Shown one piece after another: positions 33,301 through 46,854 of a stretch of DNA of 64,000 nt; within the stretch, counting starts at the first letter, position 1; each line of letters starts with the position of its first letter. Position numbers and translations under genes: made by a program. The stretch is from Neodontobutis hainanensis (taxonomy: Eukaryota; Chordata; Actinopteri; Gobiiformes; Odontobutidae), in NCBI GenBank assembly GCA_024349245.1, contig JALDNG010000020.1, forward strand, positions 1 through 64,000. Direction: 5' to 3'. Below the pieces are notes generated by a model. The model had not been told where the DNA came from, did no database searches, and saw only the letters and a list, made by a program, of their open reading frames with translations.

Positions 33301-36300
33301 AAAGTTTTTCCTGTCATCAAAAACATGGATCGGTCCAACATGATGAATGAGAATAAGAAAATTTTAAGAAATAATGTTTTTTATTTTTTTTCTGGGGGCT
33401 TATTTTTGGTGGGGCAGCTAAAAAGAGATTTTTTCGAGTTTCTCATCCTTGTTTTTCTCTCTGACAGACTCCAAAGGTGAAATTTTACCAAAATAACAAG
33501 CCTGTTGAGCGGCAGCTGCTGTGACTAATGATTACATTGCCAATGAGTTACTGAGTGAGCACAGCCTTGGTTGACTGCTGTTTTAGTAGAAAATGACTAC
33601 CATATCTTGAAATATGTTTTTATTGGAATACCAGTACCAATAACATTAGCTCATCAACACAATTCATTTGTTCACGTTTAAATATATTCTTTAAGTTTTG
33701 AGTTATTTAGCTTTTTACTCAAGTTAATTATAAATAAATCCACTGTTTAGCCGGGCAAAATTGATGTTATTGGATTCACTAATTGTACTATGTCAGTATC
33801 AAAAATCATTAATTAGCCTCTTGGATGAATTTATTTCTTTAAAAAAGCACTGTCAGTAATTACTGTATTGTTCTGAGCACTAACAAAAATGTTACCTGTT
33901 AGGTGGGAAAAATATATTCATCCAGCAACAATGCAATTTTTGTTACTATTCAAAACTTTAAACATATTGTACTTTGTAAGATCAACTAGTTTTATCATTT
34001 GTACAAAATAAGACAATTTTTTTACAATGTCAAAAGTGCCACAAATATATTGAAATGTCTGGCGCCAAGTAAGAAACAGCATTTGTTTTTATGTGACGCA
34101 TAAAATTGAGTTGAATTGGATTTGAAAGTGTACACCTGAGCTATTTAAGTATAAATTTAATTGGACCATATTTTATTAAGATAAGGCCTGTGTTTTGGAG
34201 TTTTCCCAGGTGGTGTCTATAAATATTATAATCCTTTAAACGCCTCATCATGCTTATTGTAAATTAGACGTGAGTTCAAACAGGATAAGTGCACAGAATA
34301 AAGAAACCCACTTGTAATTTATTCTTATTTGTCAACTATACATTCTTTTTCTGCTGTGTGGTGCAGTCCTATGTGTTTCTGTCTGTACTGTGTCCTCAAC
34401 ATACACTGTGTTGTCAGCGTATTAGTATGTATGTGTGCACCCCTCTGGCTTGGCATGTCATCTATCTGCCAGGCCCCACACATTATGGATGGCACCCCTG
34501 GGTAGGAGCTCCTCCCCTTTATCCGAGAGGCCACTTTAATGATGGCGGCCACCAGTAGGGGGTCGGTCACCGGCCGCAGACAGCTGTGAAGCATCATCAG
34601 TGGCTAACTCCTCCAAGCGCAGAGCCATCATCTCCATATGGCCCCTATTACGAGAAGAACAGCCCTACTCTGAAATGACCGATTTGTTCCCTGTCATTTT
34701 GAAGGATGGGAGTCTAGAGCTATCGAGATAATGGGCAAGACTAACATTTGCACTGCATTAGGCAACTGAAAATCTGCAGCTTCTGTCTAAATAATCCACT
34801 GTCAAATACTCACTGTTGTAGTTTTCCAAGGTATGGGCTGAAGATTGATTGTGGACTGCACAATGCAATATGCTTCTTAGCTGATTCTTGTCGTTAAAGT
34901 GAAGTTCGACTTCTGTTGATCTATAGATTTTATGGCAGTATTTTATTTCTCTCACAACGTCTGGATTAAAATAAATATCTAAAATAATAAATAAACTGCT
35001 GTTCTAATAAGTTGACCTATTATACTATAATAAGTGTTGCCTAACATGACATAGGGTTTGTGATGTAAGAAATGTTTGTAGCAGTTGAATTTTATGGATA
35101 AATACAATAAAGAACAAATGCATTAGAGCAGGATATGACAGGTTACATATTATAACTCAAGGAAAATCAAATGGTATCATCTATCATTAAAATTGAAACC
35201 AGTCTTGTCCAGACAATTGTATTTCTTCCTTGTGATTGTGCAGGTGACACAGTTTGCCGGACACTGAAGCCTGTATTGTTTTTTGGACTGGCGCCTGATG
35301 CAGAATACATTGGCTGCTTTTTTTTTGTGCTGTTGACAAACCTCTTCATGACCAAAAGAAGAAGATGGTGTTCTGTTTTATTCTTTGGTACGGATGATGC
35401 TTTTAAAAGATGATTTTCCGCCCGATGCCATGTTCCAGCAGCATTATGCTATCTTTGTCTTTGAGTTCGATGCAACATGCCTCCAGCTCTGGAGCCGCGC
35501 TTCTTTGATGTTCCTCTACTTTGATGTTCCTGTGTCCTTTGTGTGACACAATTTACATTCATATGTTCTTCGTATTAAATTATTGAAGTTTCTCCTTTAA
35601 ATTCAGTCCAAATTAAATGCAATTTTAAAACCCCTATGACATCAACCATTTCAATGCATCTCATTAGATGTATATTATTTTCGGATCTGAGATTTGGCTC
35701 TCTTGGTTTCAGGCTCTAAAAGTTCTCTGGGTAGACTGAGGTTTTTGTTTATGAGGACTTGACTTCACAATTTATTTTTTTTTTTCTAACGTGATACTGT
35801 CTTTAATCAAAAGGATCAAAATAGACTCAAGTCAGAAGCTTTTTCTGTCTTTTCAAACATAATTCTTTAAAAATCTATTGTAGTACAAGGACAACATTGC
35901 TTCTAATTACACTTTGATGTCGGCTTTTAAAATAACTTTATCTAAACTAAAATCCAATTTATTTTTAATTAATGTTGCCATAGAATTTACTCAAAATAAA
36001 TCGCTGAAAGCTTAGAATCTTTAAAAGGGTCAACTTTAGCTTTTGATGCACCACATTTATTAAGGTATCTTGCCTGAACATGTCAGAATCTGTAATATAT
36101 ACCTTTAGCTTTATAACCAACACACTTTTGTATTTTCTGATCACAACCATTTAATACCAAACCTCAAATTCCTCATTTATGTCTGCCCGTGAGCACCTTT
36201 AATAGTTCTGCAGCAACAGTCGAGTATCTGTTGAGTATAAACAGGTTTTGTTAAAATTGGTCAAATGTTTGTAAAAATTCAAAAATACAACCAATTCAGC

Positions 36301-37414
36301 CAAACTTCATGAAAACTTGTGTTAAAATAAAATAATCTGCTTTGTCCACACCAGTTACACAGAAACAGGAAGTAAGTTACTTTTGTTTAAAGTATCGAAA
36401 TGCAAAGAGTAACACCAGCCTTGCATCATTTATCAGAAAAATAAAGTTTACAACAAACACAAAATAGGGGTTGTTTACAAGTGATGTTTTAACCTCAAAT
36501 GTAAAGAGACACATTTTACATTGAAACTTTTAACACAACTGTTTGATGCCAACCTTTCAATTTAAATACAAAGAAATAAGCTCCTTTTTGTTTTTGTTCA
36601 AAGGCATAGTGACTTTTATGTCAGCTGTGGATTCGGAGCTTGATATATGGCAGCATCCTTAAAAAATAAAAAGATGAAAGTGAATGAGTCAAATGAAAAT
36701 CGCCGCTGCAGTCTCAATCCCAGAGACATAACAAAGAGATATGCTGCTGATGTAATGCCACTGTCACGGATGGTGTATTTTTAACGCCTCTCTGGGGAAA
36801 GCTGCTTTGAATTCTGGGTGTAACACTGTGGCTTGGCATTTTTCTTGAAAGCGATTTGCGATGTGACCGCTCTGTCTGCTACACACCTAAGTGGCACTAA
36901 CAACCGTGGGTGTAGGATCAACAGTCCCAATTAGCAGTGAAGCATGGAGGATGTACATTGATGAACAACACATGCACATCGGCACAGTATAAAATGAACA
37001 GTCAGATCGACGCAGCTCTCCTGAGATGAGATCTGAACATGGAGAGGAGTGCAGAGTCAGGAAGGACAGGTGGCACCTCCTTAGGGTAGAATTAATAGTC
37101 TCTTGGAGATGTTAAAAGCATGGTTTTATTACAGTGGGTAGTAATCACAAAGGGACTAAAGGTGATTCCATTATTAAAGTGCAGGCCACTCTGCCATGTA
37201 TTAACCACTGACCCTTTTTTCCTTAATAAAGTCCTGTGTTGGGAGAAATGCTAACTTTTTAAATCCACTGTCTAAATGTGCTGAGTCCTGTTCTGCTTTT
37301 GTAACAGCACACTGAGAATAATATCAGACATTGTCTCTTAACAGGACTATATTTATGTTAAATCATCTTGTGTTAAAAGTTGTCTGGAGGCACATCAAAT
37401 CAATCAAAAATCTG
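33301..37414. other. Unique DNA with a candidate CTCF site, no gene supported
   Basis: 33.3-34.3 kb is AT-rich. The block 34440-34700 is GC-richer and holds the CTCF-like site. An 80-codon plus-strand frame at 35171 lacks domains. A short direct repeat CTTTGATGTTCCT occurs twice at about 35500-35530. The block 36680-37060 is complex and repeat-free. Confidence 0.5.
34552..34564 (+). promoter_or_regulatory. CTCF-like binding site
   Basis: CCAGTAGGGGGTC fits the CTCF core CCASYAGRKGGCR except for T in place of C at one position. It lies in a locally GC-rich, repeat-free block. Together with the site at 12286 on the opposite strand, the two would be arranged divergently (left site -, right site +). 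Confidence 0.35.
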
Positions 37415-37900
37415 CCATTCATCCATCTTCTACCGCTTATCTGGGGGCTTCCCACTGCCCAGACACTTCCTCCAGCTCTTCCGGGGGGATACCAAGGCGT
37501 TCCAAGGCCAGCCGAGAGACATAGTCCCTCCAGCGTGTCCTAGGTCTTCCCGGGGGTCTCCTCCCGGTGGGACATGCCCGGAACACCTCCCTAGGGAGGC
37601 GTCCAGGAGGCATTCGAAACATATGCCCGAGCCACCTCAGCTGGCTCCTCTCGATGTGGAGGAGCAGCGGCTCTACTCCGAGTGACCGAGCTCCTCACCT
37701 TATCTCTAAGGGAGCGCCCCGCCACTCTCCGGGGAAAGCTCATTTCGGCCGCCTGTATCCGGGATCTTGTTCTTTCGGTCATGACCCAAAGCTCATGACC
37801 ATAGGTGAGAGTAGGAACGTTAATCGACCGGTAAATCGAGAGCTTTGCATTACAGCTCAGCTTCTTCTTTACCACAACAGACCGGTAAAAAAAATTCCTG
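37415..37900 (-). mobile_element. RTE/Rex3-like LINE, 5'-truncated, reverse strand
   Basis: On the minus strand the protein reads FYRSVVVKKKLSCNAKLSIY, then VPTLTYGHELWVMTERTRS, then IQAAEMSFPRRVAGRSLRD from about 37899 down to 37700. After a frameshift near 37640 it continues FRMPPGRLPREVFRACPTG, GRPRTRWRDYVSRLALERLG and IPPEELEEVSG to about 37460. This is the region downstream of the reverse-transcriptase core in RTE-clade elements, close to fish Rex3. The 3' end reads AGATAAGCGGTAGAAGATGG followed by GATG-type repeats at about 37415. The usual C-terminal residues between EEVSG and the tail appear deleted. It is clearly GC-richer than its surroundings. Confidence 0.93.
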
Positions 37901-40900
37901 ACAGTCTCTCGCAATTGGGAAGAAGAAAAAGTAAAGTCTCTGTAAGCTGGATACAGTTTTTTTTTCTACCTGTAGTGTTGGAAGCATGTACAGATACAAC
38001 TGCCTCACTGATCCTATTAATAAGTACAAGGATAAATAAGCATTTAAATACAACAGTGTGCTGCTCCAATGGTGTCTAATGTTGCTAATAAAACACACCT
38101 TCACTGATATCTCTCAACTGAAGCAGGGACACATACACCTTATTCATTCCCATTCACACCTTAATGGATTTCTGAATATAACAGAATATCTGCAGTCCAG
38201 GACACTTTCCAATTCATCTTCAGATCTTGTTTTTCAGGACACATTTAGCACATTCACACCTTGCATTACTGGCTGCATTAGATCGTAATACTCTGGATTT
38301 TAGTGCCAGTTTAGAACGGGACTCTTGACAGTGGTCAATGGGACGTGTGAGTTCTTGTTAAAAATGTCCAACTCTATTCCAGTGACCTCTGCTGACTTCT
38401 CCACCACTCTTCCAAAGGCATGGGCAATAATTGAATCAGTGTCAACAAATAAAAAATGGTAAATACAGACATTGGCAGACTTTACCGTAGACGTAATCAG
38501 CTTAAAAGTTACGGTATTTATAACCACTGGCCATTTTTCTTCTTGAGAAGTGGTTAATGGGCAGTGCTGATGCCAGTTTATGGCCAAACCCAATCAATAA
38601 GAAGTAACTCTACGTTATGTATTACATTTAATGAGATTTTTCAGCCAACACATTTGGTAGATTCCTTGAACAGGAGCCAGGCGTCTGATCACTTTCAACA
38701 GCCGCACACTTTTCATTTTTCTCAAGGCAAGCTGCAAATTGAACATGAAACTTGAGATATTGCTATCTTGGAAACAGACTTTTTTTCTCAAAAGTCAAAT
38801 GATTTCAATATCACTCAGACCACATACACTGCACTTTTCTGTCTCAATAACGGCGTATCACTTTCCTGTTTCTATCTCTTGTATTTTCTGTTCTTTGAGG
38901 TAGCTGCCTCTGAGGTAAAAGCTTTTGTAAAATCCATTTTGATTGAGACAATTTAGTTGAAGCTCAGATGTCAGTTTGCCTGTGCCTGCGAAGATTTATA
39001 GCACTTGTTGTTGCATCCAGCGCTGAGAGCGGCAATTGAAGACAGGTCACGGTGAGGTTAAATAAGGTTTTATTGGGGTAAGGTGCTCCTCTCTGTTTTT
39101 ATTTGAGGCAGTGTCACGAACACTGGCTGAAAAAAACAACCATCATGTGTTTAAAGGTGAAAGTAAACACACAGTTAGTCACGTTTTTGGATTTATACAT
39201 TTATACTAGACATAAATATTACAGCGGGTAAAAAGCAGTATTTGTGTAAAGATTTTAATAACACACAAGCCAGAGTAATAAATTCCTGAAAACATGGGGA
39301 AAATAGATGACTGACAGCAGTATTTATGGTCCACTATAAATGTGTCATTGTTACAATCAGAGGCTTTATGCATGGGGTCATGCGAGGTGTTAATGCAGTT
39401 ACAGGCTCCATATGGCTACACTCGCACTAAATTATGCTGAATTCATGTGGCGCTGGAAAACTCACAAAAATGTCATGATTGCCTGCTGAAGTCAGAAATA
39501 TGACTCTGAAACTTGGGTTGGACATTTGTAAACAATAACCATGTTTTCACTGGACATCAACATGGCAGCCAAAAGGTTTGAGTGTTATTTGCGTAAAGCA
39601 CATTAACTTTATCTTCTACATTTTAGTATTTATATTGATCAACCAGACACAAATTTCAGTGTCGTAACTTTTTTTTTTTTTAAGTGACTTGTTTTGAACT
39701 TTTTTTCTTCATTTACAACAAGATATTTTAAAACAGTGATGTAAAGAGAATAATGTAAACTTAAACTAGCGTACAACTAGCGTGAAAGTAAAGCATGCAC
39801 CGAGTGCAGTTGGTATCTACATAACCCTTTTCAAATACATTTTTATCAAAAATGATGTTGGATATGGTATTTTTTATTTAAGTGCAGGAAGTGTTGAATT
39901 CTTAGAAACAAAGTAAAACCCCTACAGACTATTGTATGTGAATCTGATTTACTGCGAGTCCTGTTTATCACCATAAGAACAGCTGAGGTCCAGACAAGGT
40001 CCTTTACGCTGCATTGGTTTGTGAGAGCCAGAGCGAGTCAGTGAAGGGGGCCTAAAAGAGTTCAGTTGAATGATGACAAGTAATGCTTTTCAGCTGTATG
40101 GTATTGGGACAGCCATTTGTGGTATTAGTGGAAAAACGCTGAGGCAGGTAACAAGAACTCATCGTTGTTGTTGTTGTGGGGACAACTCGCTCAATCCCTT
40201 CGCTGGACGGCCCCTGTGTGTTGTTGCAGAGTTGTGATAAATAATTGAAATGTTGACTCAGCCTAGTGGTCCGGGTCAGAACAAGCTGTATTTCTGCGTG
40301 GAAGTGTGTGTGTCACCCCAGTGGGCTTAAAGGGCCTTAGAGGATGCTCTCTGAAAGGCATCGTACGTTGAGCTGGAGGAGAGAGCACAAGGGCAGGTGG
40401 AGGTGTGGACAGGTCTGTGGTAGGTGTGAAGTGCAACAGCTGCTTCCCATCATTCAATAGACATTTCTTCCACTGTTTAAATAATTTATGAGTGTGCTGT
40501 GTTTGTATGTATTTGAAAAACCTGCCAGTAAGTTTAGTAATATCAACCGCACAGACATTTCCAATACACAGCATCTAACTCTAGATCATCTCTAACCATA
40601 TCCCAGTTTTGACCTAAACCTATACATATACATATTATACATGTATATATACATTTGTTTTGTATTGTTGGAACCTCGTTTCTTGTGAGCTTTGTATGTC
40701 CCATATGTCTCTTGGACTCATAATCGTTCTCATACTCTTTGACCACCACTGTAAAAAAGGTTAAAAAAATGTAATAAATAAAAATGTATAAACATGGCTG
40801 AGTGTAATATTTAGAAACACAAAACTCTCCTTTAATACATGTCACTGATTATGGTTTAGGATTATGGTTCATTTATTTTTATTGGGAGATATGTTTTTAT

Positions 40901-43900
40901 GTATGCAGTATATAGTATGTTAAATAGTCTGGACACTGAGACCAGAAGCTGAATATAGACCTTTTCATCGAGGCTGGGTGCTGCAGAAATGTCTTTCACT
41001 TAATATATATACATTTTTGTGGGTGGGGGTTTAATCTTAGATATTTCATGTGTTGCCCTTTTCCGACGTTGTTTGAGTTTCATATATTTTTGTTTAAAAG
41101 TTAAACATCACCTTTCTGTTGCCATTCAGAGCGATGAAAAAGCTGTTTACTGTGGCATTTAGTGGTGCTGCAATATGTCAGAGATTTTCTCTTTGAAGAT
41201 GTCACCTTAAAGAAAAGCCTTGAACCTGTGTTGAGGCTGTGAATGCAGAACGGAAAATGCAACAGCTTAAAATAGGATTTCACAGGGTAAAGGTTTTAGA
41301 CAACAGTATAAAAGTCTTTTCTAAAGTATATTATAGTGAGGTGAGAAAATGATCTATTTGCCCTAGACTTAACACTTTCAAATGGGCATTTCATACATTA
41401 TGACACTGAAAAGATTATAGATTAACTTCAGAAAAGTGCTGCAGCCCTGTGCATTTTCTAGATCATTACTAGACCACTAGAACACTATTTTCACAATTTA
41501 CACTTTGCAAAAGAAATATACAAAATGTGGCTTTATTATATCCTCTTGCTGTTTCTACAACTTTTCCAGAGTTTTTATTTTTATTTTTATTCTTTCTCAG
41601 CATAGGTTTATGTAGACACAGTATGACCCACACCACTGATGCTCTAACAGTGGACCCCCTCCGATTTTAGCCCTAACAGTCACGTAATCAGTGTAATCAA
41701 ATGAACAGGCAGCAGGGAGGAACACTGTGCTGCTCTGGGGTCAGCCATAGACAGTAAACAGTTCCCATCATGAAGACAAATGAAGACAAATGTACCTGGT
41801 CCAGAGATGTAGCTGGGTCTGTCTTTTTGGTTAAAAGTTGTGACTTCCTTCATTGATGGGCCAAGCTAAAGATGTTCAATTACCGTGTGTTTAACAGAAC
41901 TTGGCTACAACCACGCGATCACAACTCATAATTTGTAATTTATTTTAGAAACACATTTATAGAGTTCATGGTGTCAGTATTTCCTGATGGGTACACTTAG
42001 GCATCCATGAGTTTCCTTAAAATAAAGAGTAACACAGCAGAGGATTCTTAGATTTTTATGCACGTCCTCCTGTCCATTGTCTCGGGGTGAAACAGCAGGT
42101 CGTTCTCCAATGTGTGCTGTCCGCTTTTGGGTTTGGTTTTTCCGTAACACCAGATGGTTTGCAGACCCAGATCAGATGGGGCTCTGATCTCTGTGCAGAT
42201 GGTGGTCATTGTAATAATAGCAGAGAAGAAAGAGGCCACTTCCTCAGCTCTCAGCGTTGGAAACCTGATTCTTTTTTACAGTCCACGTTATAGAACATGG
42301 GCCCTAATTGTTTAATGTTTCAGGTTTTTTCCCCTAACAGGGTTTTCAGACAGGGCCTATGGGTATCATCTGGCTTAAGACCACCCTGACCTTGCTTTTC
42401 CCTGAACACGCTTTCCACCTGTTTTCTGAAAACAAAATGTATTGCTGTAAATGGGAAGTAATGCATTTACCCAGGAAATGGTCTCTCGTACTGTGTTTGG
42501 GAAAACACTGTACTCCTACCATAATTATATTGTAACACTTTCTCTTCACAAATGAAAAAAGAGCTAAGATATTTAATGTGTGTTTGTTGTATCCACACTG
42601 TTCCCCACAGAGAGATGCATGTCAGTTCTTGTTGTAGCTCAACACATTAAAGCTTATTAATTTTTAGATTAGACTTTATGAATGTAATTTGGAAATAAAA
42701 AAAAAAAACATCCTGCTTGATTTTGGGAAAACGTCAACAACACACTTAGAACTTTGCAACAAAATAATCAAATAAATATTGTTCATGTTCATGCATCCTA
42801 CACTGTTGGTCACTATTGTCTATAGTAACTATAGCTCATTTTATTCCATTGATTCCCTCACACTGTGTTCCCGTTTTGTTTTTCCTCACCCTGAGTCTCG
42901 GTCATGAGCAGCTTGTCACAGAATAACGTCCTCATAATACCTGCACAAATGCAGTTTCCACACTGCCAACAAATTAAAGTCATTCTTCATAAGAGAAACC
43001 TTTGCTTGTTCTGCAAATGAAGGTGTGCTACTTTAAGCAAACAAACTAGACCACACAGCCCCGGGGCAGGGCTTGAGCAGAGAAAACAAGTATTGTTGCA
43101 TTCTTTAAGGTCACTACATAGTTTTTAAATCAGAAAATGGACTTTTTTTTTTTACAAAAAAATCAGGAGTCAAATAATGATGGTGCTATTGTTACTCATC
43201 AAAGTTTTTCAGGGACAAGTGAGACCGTCACACGCTGGCACTCGGTGCTGAAATCCTAATGCTTTAATCTCTCTCTCATTAGATATGTGTGTGCTCGCTC
43301 ATGTGTGTGGGGGGCAGCCAGAATTATTCTCGAACGCTTCCCATCCAAAAAAGAGCAGCCGTCCTACACTGCTCGGTCTTCCCACACTGTTTGTTTGAGT
43401 TGAGCTGTGCCAAGAGGAAAGTCTGACTGAAGTCGAATACAGAGCCAACACGAGAAACCACAAAGAAGACACGAAAGGTTTTGAAGTTATCCACAAGATG
43501 TTGAGTTGTTCATGTTGATTACTTTATTGTGTGGGCCAGTAAGGCTTTTTTGCATCTTTTCTTGTGTGAATAAAGTCTAGCTAAAGGGGCTAGAGTTTCT
43601 GGAATAAATTCAAGATCAAAACGGATCTACGTTGTATATGCCCACACTATTGAGTACACAATCTTAAAATGTAATCACTTAGTTTGTCTTTGGAGTGAGA
43701 GTTGGAGTAGTGTGTTTTGTGCATGTGCCCTTCAATCATCTCCTGGTTTGAGCTATATCCACACGGGTAATTTTAAAACTGATATTTTCCTATGAAAATA
43801 ACATCTTTTTCTTCATAAGATGTCCATAAACACACAAACAACTGAGGGATGATAAATGATACACCAGTACCAGGAATCAACATGAATACTTTGAATAGAC

Positions 43901-45237
43901 AGATGATGACGCTAGCCTTGTCTTAAACCTCAAAGTAATGAAATTTTTATTTGTGCAGCCAGTATTGGTTATACCAGTATCATGCTGATCATAAGAATAA
44001 AACAGGACAAAACAACAGTGAGCATAATTTGCCGACATGAAAACTGTTTCTGAAACTATTCAACTTGGAAGTAGTTTTAAATGTTTTACAGTGTGTCTAA
44101 AGTGACCTAAAACCTGTGCCAGGAAAAGCAATGTTCGAACTAAATATCTGTCTAGCTTAACTTCATTTTAAAACCTTTAACAGTCTTGGTCTTGGTACAA
44201 TCAAAATAGACAAAGATTAGGCTATGAACTTTTGGCTTTTTACTGCTGAACCAAGCATTTGAGCTGAATTAGTGCAACAGCTATGGGATTTTATGCCATT
44301 GCCAATTCAAACCAAACATTAAACTGTCTATTTATTGAGTTTACATTTGGCTCATTAACTTCGAAAATTGAATACAAAATGATAACTAACTCTGCTGGCT
44401 CATTAAAGATCCCAAGAAACCGTATTATACAAACAGGCCGGCTTTTAAAAGGAGAGCACCCAGAGACAACACAGGTTTGCTTGTCCTTAGGCGAGATTCA
44501 TAAAAAGTTTAACCTTGTTGGTGGTAAATGTTTGACTGTCTGTGCATGTGTTTGTGCATATGTCCATGAAAATGTGCTTTGGTGTCTGTGGGCGGCTGGA
44601 AGAGTTGTTTGTTGGCGCCATCTTTCCCCTAAGTCCTGTCTAATGGGGATAAGGGAATGGCCTGTGGCAAGATAGATTGAAGAATGTGGTGTTGATTCCA
44701 ACCGGCTTCAGCTTCAACATCATAACGAGGGGAACGGGGAGGTGTGGGAATCGCCGGGGAAGCCAGATGATTAAGACAACAAACGAGAAATGAAAGGAAT
44801 TGAAAGACACTTGGGGGTTATTAGGAGAAGACAGACACACATGCTCAGAAGTCATGATAGAGATGACGATGGGGGACGACAGGGGGGCTAACTCACTGTC
44901 AGGAGGCTGTTAGTATTGTTAAAAGACTCTCACATGCATAGTTGAAGCCGCACAATCCACACATTAGCACATTTTAGGCAAAACAATACTTGAGCTGTAG
45001 CTATAATCGCAGTCAGTCAAATCACCCACTCGTTTTTATTACCATTTTGTGCACAGCAGCTGCATCACATATGGTTATATCCACATCATTTTCTTTTTAA
45101 ATGAACCAGACATTACAGCCTATGTGCTGATGATGCACTGTAAAGTGGTTTTGCTTGATGCTTCCCCATGGAGCTGTAAACCACAATAAACTTACTTATT
45201 GGTCTTTTTAGCCTTTATTTGAGGGTGACATTAGACA

Positions 45238-45240
<3 letters not shown>
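37901..45240. other. Long unique stretch, no gene supported
   Basis: More than 7 kb without a recognised gene or transposon. Frames of 60-130 codons are scattered on both strands. The longest, 130 codons at 44283 on +, begins in an AT-rich stretch and has no domain. Simple sequence includes a GTT repeat near 40165 and three TTTTTA units at 41573-41593. Repeat-free, complex blocks at 38990-39130, 40130-40420 and 44240-44890 are candidates for conserved non-coding elements. Confidence 0.5.

Positions 45241-45302
<62 letters not shown>
45241..45302. repeat. Perfect (GT)31 microsatellite
   Basis: An uninterrupted run of 31 GT units. Perfect repeats this long are normally very variable in length and can adopt Z-DNA. 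Flanks on both sides are unique sequence. Confidence 0.99.
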
Positions 45303-45305
<3 letters not shown>

Positions 45306-45935
45306 GTGAAGGAAGAAGAGACTGGACGCCTCTCTGCAGCATGAAGGAATATGTTGGATATATGTTTGAATGCAGGTATTTTTTTTAACAACCATCACTG
45401 CCACTTACTTTGTGGTAACACTGAGATTTTGACCACTGTCGTCGCAGCTCATACCACATTCAACATCACTCAGTAAAAACCTCTTTAAAAAACATTCTTA
45501 ATCTCTCCTTTAAACAGAAGAGACTTATAAACACTCAGGTCAGGAGTACTTGTGTTGCTTTTTAAGTTTTCAATAGTTTTCTAAAAAAGCATTTGCAGGA
45601 ATTATCAGGCTTTTGACAAAACTTGGCTTTGACGTGGTGCTAAAGTGACACGGGTAGCACTTTTGGAATTGAGCTTACTTTTCTTACTCTCTTAGGCTCG
45701 CCCGTTACGTCAAATATCTGGACTTAGTTTTCAAGAGGAAAATTGTTGTCTCTAATTCCAAGAGACTTTGTCAATTATGAGTTCAACTGAAACAAGAGCT
45801 GAGCTTTTATCTTTAGAGGGAGGGGTTAGACCTGAAACTTACTCTGATTGGACCAGGCTGTTCTGGTCCCATAGTTCTTACCATGAAAGGACAGTGTGAC
45901 TCCTGATGTGGGAGTCGTTAAGGCTCAGGTGAGTC

Positions 45936-46016
45936 GTTAGTGACACTGTTTCATTCAGGTGTTGTTGTTCTTTTAAAGTAAAATAACAAACACCTGAATG
46001 AAACAGTGATACTAAC
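45936..46016. other. 81-base hairpin with 20-bp perfect stem
   Basis: Bases 45944-45963 are perfectly complementary to 45989-46008. The stem is extended outward by GTTAGT / ACTAAC after a 2-base mismatch, and inward by partly paired U-rich DNA, leaving a short loop. Length and stem fit both a pre-microRNA-like fold and a tiny palindromic MITE. I do not recognise the arm sequence as a known microRNA seed. No open frame is involved. Confidence 0.7.
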
Positions 46017-46821
46017 AACTTCAACCTTTCAGATTTCGGTTTCAAACCAGTGCGGTGTGCAATGCAGTGAAGGCTTTTTCCATTTTCACAAAAATGTCTT
46101 CCTTCACCCTTCTCTCAAACCATCTGGCCTCATTTCTGTCCTCGAAGGAATGTCTTTCTCTTTGAGGTGGAGGTGGACTGCACTCTTCTGTGCTGATACA
46201 TCCTCTTGTGAAGCTGTTTCTCCGATGTAACTGTCCCAGCACAGACCACATTACTCTGTTTGTGTAAAGGGATCTTGTCTTTAGGGTTTGATGCAGGTTT
46301 GATGCAGTGTTACCAGGTTTAAAGTGGACTGGAAAGTTGTTTGTACAAACCTGGAGACTGAGAACCTTCCCAGACATAACAGATGAGTGTTAGATCACAC
46401 ATCTAATCAAAGACGGTTATTATAAAACAGGATAAAACATGTTAATGAGGCATTAGTAAATCTGTGATCGCTGTTTCACAAGAACAAACTGATATAACAA
46501 CACCTGTGGGAGAAATAGAAAATCATTGCTGATTTATTTTTTTGTTAACCCCCAAAAACCTATTCTTCCCATAAGAGTGTATCCCACTAAGTTCAGTGAA
46601 GCGAACAGAGCTGCACAATGACTTCCTCAGCAGTCTCTGTTTGTTTTCCTGGTCTTAGCCACGGCACACAGAAACCGAAAGTGGAGACGTGTTTGTTTTT
46701 GCTACTTCGTGACATTTGTATTGAAAGAGGTCTTTGCTGTACACTGCAGGTAATTCGAGCGGCGGCCCGGCATAATAAAACATCGCCGGTGTGTACAGCC
46801 CAGAAGCTGCTGCGTCTTTGG

Positions 46822-46854
46822 AGATCTGTTTTTGGAGGTCTTAAAAACAGATCT
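46822..46854. other. Short perfect hairpin
   Basis: AGATCTGTTTTT at 46822-46833 pairs perfectly with AAAAACAGATCT at 46843-46854 across a 9-base loop. It lies inside the GC-richer block 46600-46900. Role unknown. Confidence 0.6.

Noticed and set aside
37567..38079. 170-codon plus-strand frame across the Rex3-like LINE
   Set aside because: It is the antisense shadow of the GC-rich LINE coding region on the minus strand.
45241..45302. (GT)31 as part of a regulatory system
   Set aside because: A plain microsatellite with unique flanks explains it fully.
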